From NCBI GenBank assembly GCA_964612085.1, contig CAZTCJ010000110.1, positions 1-10,966 of the forward strand: 10,966 nt of DNA, read 5' to 3'. Both the position numbers and the translations under genes were made by a program. Below, piece by piece: positions 6,945 to 10,966 of this stretch; position 1 is the stretch's first letter, and the number at the start of each line of letters is the position of its first letter. The notes under the pieces are model-generated. The model searched no databases, was not told the origin of the DNA, and worked only from the letters and a program-made list of their open reading frames with translations. This DNA comes from CAZTCJ01 sp964612085 (GTDB taxonomy: Bacteria; Pseudomonadota; Alphaproteobacteria; JAJFIK01).

Positions 6945-7310
6945 ATGGACGCGTTACTGCTCGAATATCTTCCCATTATCCTCTTCATCGGCATCGCCCT
7001 GGTGCTCGCCCTGGCGCTGCTCGTGGCCTCTTTCGTGGTCGCGCCGAGCGCGCCGGACCCCGACAAGCTGTCGGCCTACGAATGCGGCTTCAACGCCTTC
7101 GACGACGCCCGCATGAAGTTCGATGTGCGCTTTTATCTCGTTGCCATCCTCTTCATCATTTTCGATTTGGAAGTAGCGTTCCTGTTCCCCTGGGCAGTCG
7201 CGCTCGGCGATATCGGCGTCTTCGGCTTCTGGTCGATGGTCGTGTTCTTAGGGCTGCTGACCGTGGGCTTTATCTACGAATGGCGGAAGGGCGCTCTCCA
7301 GTGGGAGTAG
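6945..7310 (+). CDS. nuoA: NADH-quinone oxidoreductase subunit A
   Basis: Membrane subunit of respiratory complex I (ND3 homologue), 121 residues, at the junction of the peripheral and membrane arms. Three membrane helices are visible (about residues 9-32, 62-86 and 92-111). The loop between helices 1 and 2 carries YECGF with Cys47, which matches the ND3 loop cysteine exposed in the deactive enzyme. Helix 2 has the conserved KFDVRFYLVAILFIIFDLE stretch with acidic residues Asp74 and Glu76. The ATG at 6945 is preferred over longer in-frame starts, because it gives the normal NuoA N-terminus and has GGGGCGG upstream. It is the first gene of the operon. A 69-base gap separates it from nuoB. Confidence 0.96.
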   Translation: MDALLLEYLPIILFIGIALVLALALLVASFVVAPSAPDPDKLSAYECGFNAFDDARMKFDVRFYLVAILFIIFDLEVAFLFPWAVALGDIGVFGFWSMVVFLGLLTVGFIYEWRKGALQWE

Positions 7311-7319
7311 GGGCCCGGT

Positions 7320-7347
7320 GAAACTTGGGGCCAGGGAAACTAGGGGC
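7320..7347 (+). repeat. Short imperfect direct repeat between nuoA and nuoB
   Basis: GAAACTTGGGGC (7320-7331) and GAAACTAGGGGC (7336-7347) match at 11 of 12 positions with a 16-base period. They lie in the untranslated gap between nuoA and nuoB. No function is evident; a small slippage duplication is the simplest explanation. Confidence 0.4.
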
Positions 7348-7379
7348 GTGGTGTTGAAAGGTGTGAACGAGGCGATCCG

Positions 7380-7961
7380 ATGAGCGACAAGGATCAAAAG
7401 GGCGATCTTCCGGCTGCCGGTCAGGCCGGACGCGCGGGCATAGAAGGCGCCGCGCCGGTCACGAACGACAATCCGTTCTATAACCAGGTGAACGACCAGC
7501 TCGCCGACAAGGGCTTCCTGGTGGCCGCCAGCGACGATCTGGTGACCTGGGCGCGCACGGGCTCGCTCATGTGGATGACCTTCGGGCTTGCCTGCTGCGC
7601 CGTGGAGATGATGCAGGCGGCCATGCCGCGCTACGATCTGGAGCGCTTCGGTTTCGCGCCGCGCGCCTCGCCGCGCCAGTCGGACGTGATGATTGTGGCG
7701 GGCACCCTGTGCAACAAGATGGCCGCCCCCTTGCGCCGGGTCTACGACCAGATGCCCGAGCCGCGCTATGTGATCTCCATGGGCTCCTGCGCCAATGGCG
7801 GCGGTTATTACCACTATTCCTATTCGGTGGTGCGCGGCTGCGACCGGGTGGTGCCTGTCGATATTTATGTGCCGGGCTGCCCGCCGTCCGCGGAAGGGCT
7901 GGTCTATGGCGTGATGCTGCTGCAAAAGAAGATCCGGCGGACGGGCACGATCGACCGGTAG
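7380..7961 (+). CDS. nuoB: NADH-quinone oxidoreductase subunit B
   Basis: Complex I subunit (PSST homologue, 193 residues) that carries iron-sulfur cluster N2, the last electron carrier before quinone. The four ligands are all present: adjacent Cys72 and Cys73 in GLACCAVEMM, Cys137 in MGSCANGGGYY and Cys167 in VPGCPPSAEGL. The conserved core begins near residue 45. The first 30 or so residues are a polar, variable N-terminal extension. The ATG at 7380 has GAGG about 7 bases upstream, and the alternative frames before it close. It lies 36 bases before nuoC. That gap starts with a run of six T, but no stable stem precedes it, so I do not call a terminator. Confidence 0.97.
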   Translation: MSDKDQKGDLPAAGQAGRAGIEGAAPVTNDNPFYNQVNDQLADKGFLVAASDDLVTWARTGSLMWMTFGLACCAVEMMQAAMPRYDLERFGFAPRASPRQSDVMIVAGTLCNKMAAPLRRVYDQMPEPRYVISMGSCANGGGYYHYSYSVVRGCDRVVPVDIYVPGCPPSAEGLVYGVMLLQKKIRRTGTIDR

Positions 7962-7997
7962 GGTTTTTTGCAGTCTTTGGAAGGTGAACGGGACAGG

Positions 7998-8624
7998 ATG
8001 AGCGAGGGCTTAAAGGAATTGGGCGACCACATCGTGGCGCGGCTCGACCATGCGGTGCTCAGTGTCGAGATCGCTTACGGCGAGCTGACCGTGACGGCGC
8101 GCTGCGACCAGGTGGTCAATGTCATCCGCTTCCTGCGGGACGATCCGGAAAGCCGGTTCGCCCAGCTCATCGATCTCTGCGGCGTGGATTATCCGAACCG
8201 GTCGCAACGGTTCGACGTGGTCTACCACCTGCTCTCCATCGAGCTGAACCAACGCATCCGCGTCAAGGTCGCGGTCGATGAACACACGCCCGTGCCCTCG
8301 ATCGTGGAGGTTTTTCCGGCCGCCAACTGGTTCGAGCGGGAAGCCTTCGACATGTATGGCATCGCCTTTTCAGGCCATCCGGATTTGCGCCGTATCCTGA
8401 CCGATTACGGCTTCAGCGGCTTCCCGCTGCGCAAGGAGTTCCCGCTCACGGGCTTTGTCGAACTGCGCTATGACGACGAACAAAAGCGCGTGGTCTATGA
8501 ACCGGTGAAACTCGTTCAGGAATTCCGCACCTTCGATTTCCTGTCCCCCTGGGAAGGCATCGAGCAGGTCTTGCCGGGCGATGAAAAGGCGGCTGCTCAA
8601 GACACGGCCGAGACGGAAAACTGA
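7998..8624 (+). CDS. nuoC: NADH-quinone oxidoreductase subunit C
   Basis: Peripheral-arm subunit of complex I (30-kDa subunit homologue), 208 residues, with no cofactor; it packs against NuoD and NuoB near the quinone site. The family signature is clear: WFEREAFDMYGIAF (111-124), then GHPDLRRILTDYGF and PLRKEFPL. CGVDYPN lies at residues 61-67. The C-terminus is a short acidic, alanine-rich tail. The ATG at 7998 is preferred over a TTG at 7968, because it gives a normal N-terminus and has GGGACAGG just upstream. It is a stand-alone protein, not the NuoCD fusion of Escherichia coli. Only two bases separate its stop from nuoD, which suggests translational coupling. Confidence 0.97.
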   Translation: MSEGLKELGDHIVARLDHAVLSVEIAYGELTVTARCDQVVNVIRFLRDDPESRFAQLIDLCGVDYPNRSQRFDVVYHLLSIELNQRIRVKVAVDEHTPVPSIVEVFPAANWFEREAFDMYGIAFSGHPDLRRILTDYGFSGFPLRKEFPLTGFVELRYDDEQKRVVYEPVKLVQEFRTFDFLSPWEGIEQVLPGDEKAAAQDTAETEN

Positions 8625-8626
8625 TC

Positions 8627-9808
8627 ATGTCCGAGGCACAACAGGACCGCAAATTCACGATCAATTTCGGGCCGCAGCATCCGGCGGCGCACGGTGTGCT
8701 GCGCCTCGTCCTGGAGCTCGACGGCGAGGTGGTGACCCGCGTCGATCCCCATATCGGGCTGTTGCACCGGGGCACGGAAAAACTGATCGAGAACAAGACC
8801 TATCTGCAGGCGGTGGGCTATTTCGACCGGCTCGATTATGTGGCGCCCATGAACCAGGAGCATGCCTTCGCGCTGGCGACGGAAAAGCTCATGGGCATCA
8901 CGGTGCCGCGCCGGGCCCAGTTCATCCGGGTGCTGTATTGCGAGATCGGGCGGCTGTTGAGCCATATTCTGAACGTCACCACCTGGGCCATGGATGTGGG
9001 CGCCATGACGCCGCCGCTCTGGGGCTTCGAGGAACGCGAAAAGCTCATGGTGTTCTATGAGCGCGCCTCGGGTTCGCGCATGCATGCCCACTATGTGCGC
9101 CCCGGCGGCATCACCCGGGATATTCCGGCGGGCCTCACCGATGACATCATGGCGTTCTGCGAACACTTCCCCAAAGTGCTCGACGATATCGAAGGTCTGT
9201 TGACCGAGAACCGGATCTTCAAGCAGCGCAATGTGGATATCGGCGTGATCAGCGCGGAGGATGCCATCGCCTGGGGCTTTTCCGGGCCGATGCTCAGGGG
9301 CTCCGGCATCCCGTGGGATCTGCGCCGCGCCCAGCCCTACGAGGTCTATGACGAGCTTGATTTCCAGATCCCCATCGGCAAGAACGGCGACTGTTACGAC
9401 CGCTATATTCTGCGCATGCTGGAGATGCGCGAAAGCGTAAAGATCATGCGCCAGTGCATCGAGAAGATGCCGGACGGTCCGGTGCATACGGACGAAGGCA
9501 AGGTGGCGCCGCCGCTGCGCGCCACCATGAAGCGTTCCATGGAAGCGCTGATCCATCACTTCAAGCTGTTTACCGAAGGCTATAACGTGCCGGCGGGCGA
9601 GGCCTATGCGGCAGTCGAAGCGCCCAAGGGCGAGTTCGGCGTCTATCTGGTGGCGGACGGCACCAACCGGCCTTACCGCTGCAAGATCCGCGCGCCCAGC
9701 TACGCCCATTTGCAGGCGATGGAATACATGACCAAGGGGCACATGCTGGCGGATGTCTCCGCCATCATCGCGACCCTCGACATCGTTTTCGGAGAAATCG
9801 ACCGCTGA
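8627..9808 (+). CDS. nuoD: NADH-quinone oxidoreductase subunit D
   Basis: Complex I 49-kDa subunit homologue, 393 residues, which forms the quinone-binding cavity with NuoB. GPQHPAAHG holds His18 and His22, and RLDYVAP holds Tyr71. His22 and Tyr71 correspond by spacing and context to His38 and Tyr87 of Thermus Nqo4, the residues contacting the quinone head group. Other conserved parts are PHIGLLHRGTEKL, YCEIGRLLSHI, AMDVGAMTP and the C-terminus ending in VFGEIDR. The start is two bases after the nuoC stop and has only a weak purine stretch (GGAAAA), so re-initiation after nuoC is likely. The gene is full length and undamaged. Confidence 0.98.
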   Translation: MSEAQQDRKFTINFGPQHPAAHGVLRLVLELDGEVVTRVDPHIGLLHRGTEKLIENKTYLQAVGYFDRLDYVAPMNQEHAFALATEKLMGITVPRRAQFIRVLYCEIGRLLSHILNVTTWAMDVGAMTPPLWGFEEREKLMVFYERASGSRMHAHYVRPGGITRDIPAGLTDDIMAFCEHFPKVLDDIEGLLTENRIFKQRNVDIGVISAEDAIAWGFSGPMLRGSGIPWDLRRAQPYEVYDELDFQIPIGKNGDCYDRYILRMLEMRESVKIMRQCIEKMPDGPVHTDEGKVAPPLRATMKRSMEALIHHFKLFTEGYNVPAGEAYAAVEAPKGEFGVYLVADGTNRPYRCKIRAPSYAHLQAMEYMTKGHMLADVSAIIATLDIVFGEIDR

Positions 9809-9842
9809 GCAAGGCGGGAAACGGAACAAGAGAGTGCACGGC

Positions 9843-10481
9843 ATGGCCGTCAGACGACTGAGCGAAAATCAACCGGACAGTTTCCAGTTCACGCCCGAGA
9901 ACGAGGCGTGGGCGCGCACGGAAATGGCGAAGTATCCGGAAGGCCGCCAGGCGAGCGCGGTGATCGCGCTGATGTGGCGGGCGCAGGCGCAGAATGGCGG
10001 CTGGGTCTCCGAGCCGGCGATCCGCTATGTGGCCGATCTGCTCGACATGCCGTATATGCGCGCTTACGAGATCGCGACGTTCTACACCATGTTCAAGTTG
10101 GAGCCCTCGGGCCGCCATGTGGTGCAGGTCTGCACCACCACGCCCTGCTGGCTCCGGGGCTCCGACGACATGGTCAAGGTCTGCAAGGAAAAGATCGCCG
10201 AGACGCCCAATACGGTGTCCAAGGACGGTCTGTTCTCTTGGGAAGAAGTCGAATGCCTGGGTGCGTGCTGCAACGCGCCCATGGCGCAGATCGGCTCGGA
10301 CTATTACGAGGATCTGACGGCGGACAGTTTCGCACGAGTGCTCGATGCGCTCAAAGCGGGCAAGACGCCGAAGCCGGGGCCGCAATCGGACCGGCACGGC
10401 TCTGAACCCGCTGGCGGTCTGACGACGCTGACGGACGAAACACTCTATGCGAAAGAGCCGCGCCAGGACGGCGGGGCGTAA
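9843..10481 (+). CDS. nuoE: NADH-quinone oxidoreductase subunit E
   Basis: Complex I 24-kDa subunit homologue, 212 residues, thioredoxin-like, carrying the [2Fe-2S] cluster N1a beside the FMN of NuoF. The four ligands are Cys97 and Cys102 (CTTTPC), and Cys138 and Cys142 (CLGAC). The tail after residue 173 includes KPGPQ and SEPAGGLTTL. It resembles the tail of mitochondrial NDUFV2 and is absent from the shorter E. coli protein, so it supports an alphaproteobacterial source. The ATG at 9843 has AAGAGAG 8 bases upstream. An in-frame GTG at 9834 would add only three residues, and the longer open frame back to 9753 overlaps nuoD and is unlikely. Confidence 0.96.
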   Translation: MAVRRLSENQPDSFQFTPENEAWARTEMAKYPEGRQASAVIALMWRAQAQNGGWVSEPAIRYVADLLDMPYMRAYEIATFYTMFKLEPSGRHVVQVCTTTPCWLRGSDDMVKVCKEKIAETPNTVSKDGLFSWEEVECLGACCNAPMAQIGSDYYEDLTADSFARVLDALKAGKTPKPGPQSDRHGSEPAGGLTTLTDETLYAKEPRQDGGA

Positions 10482-10511
10482 GAAACAGCAGGATACGAGG
10501 CGGCAAGGCGG

Positions 10512-10966
10512 ATGCTTAGCGATCAGGATCGCATCTTCACCAATCTCTACGGCCACCATGACTGGCGGCTGGAGGCGGCGCGTGCGCGCGGCGCCTGGGA
10601 CAATACCAAGGCGCTGCTCGATCTAGGCCCGGACGAAATCGTCGACCGGGTCAAGAAGTCGGGCCTGCGCGGGCGCGGCGGCGCGGGCTTCCCCACGGGA
10701 CTCAAATGGTCCTTCATGCCCAAGGAAGTGGGCAAGCGGCCCCATTATGTTGTGGTGAACGCGGATGAATCGGAACCCGGCACCTGCAAGGACCGGGAGA
10801 TCATGCGCCACGATCCGCATATCTTTATCGAGGGCTGCCTGATCGCGGCCTTCGCCATGCGGGCGCATGACGTCTACATCTATATTCGCGGCGAATATAT
10901 CCGCGAGCGCGAGCGGCTCCAGGCGGCCATCGACGAAGCTTATGAGGCGAATCTGATCGGCGAGGA
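10512..10966 (+). CDS. nuoF: NADH-quinone oxidoreductase subunit F, 3' end beyond the window
   Basis: N-terminal 151 codons of the complex I 51-kDa subunit homologue, which binds NADH and FMN and later the N3 [4Fe-4S] cluster. The glycine-rich FMN/NADH loop is visible as GLRGRGGAGFPTGLKW (51-66). It is followed by the conserved VVNADESEPGTCKDREI (81-97). The N3 cysteines lie past the window edge and cannot be checked. The ATG at 10512 is 30 bases after nuoE and has AAGGCGG just upstream. No frameshift is seen in the visible part, and it continues the nuoA-E operon. Confidence 0.97.
   Translation, partial: MLSDQDRIFTNLYGHHDWRLEAARARGAWDNTKALLDLGPDEIVDRVKKSGLRGRGGAGFPTGLKWSFMPKEVGKRPHYVVVNADESEPGTCKDREIMRHDPHIFIEGCLIAAFAMRAHDVYIYIRGEYIRERERLQAAIDEAYEANLIGE

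Noticed and set aside
7950..7970. T6 run after nuoB as an intrinsic terminator
   Set aside because: No stable GC stem precedes it and the operon continues with nuoC 36 bases on.
8597..9844. Minus-strand open frame of 415 codons
   Set aside because: It is the shadow of nuoD, which is fully conserved on the plus strand; the antisense product is His/Arg-rich and resembles no family.

Overview
The window looks like chromosomal DNA of an alphaproteobacterium. It is GC-rich throughout, and the complex I genes are in the order nuoA-B-C-D-E-F with separate nuoC and nuoD. NuoE carries the C-terminal tail shared by alphaproteobacteria and mitochondrial NDUFV2. The candidate tRNA promoter also has the alphaproteobacterial CTTGAC / CTAxAT shape. 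I cannot place it to genus from sequence alone.

Left part (1-5330): a short stretch packed with stem-loops (20-175) is followed by a non-coding leader. The leader precedes a very large gene (483-5330, about 1615 residues) for a predicted secreted calcium-binding protein. Its layout is strikingly regular: seven FG-GAP repeats, an Ig/cadherin-like domain, seven more FG-GAP repeats, a second Ig/cadherin-like domain, then two tandem copies of an RTX block. It has no N-terminal signal peptide and ends in an RTX-type hydrophobic tail, which points to type I secretion. The transporter genes are not in the window. A possible hypothetical ORF on the minus strand runs off the left edge.

Middle (5331-6626): a convergent minus-strand gene encodes an exported isoaspartyl peptidase / plant-type asparaginase (Ntn-hydrolase). 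Divergent from it, on the plus strand, is tRNA-Asp(GTC) with a recognisable promoter.

Right part (6627-10966): about 320 bases of non-coding DNA hold a strong GC-rich inverted repeat and a weak candidate promoter. They lead into the respiratory complex I operon: nuoA, nuoB, nuoC, nuoD, nuoE and the first 151 codons of nuoF, which is cut by the window edge. All have intact signature residues and close spacing, so this is a normal housekeeping operon.

The part most worth a second look is the large RTX/FG-GAP protein, for its nested duplications and internal copy of a C-terminal-like segment, together with the stem-loop cluster at the left edge. I found no phage, insertion sequence, CRISPR array or defence system.
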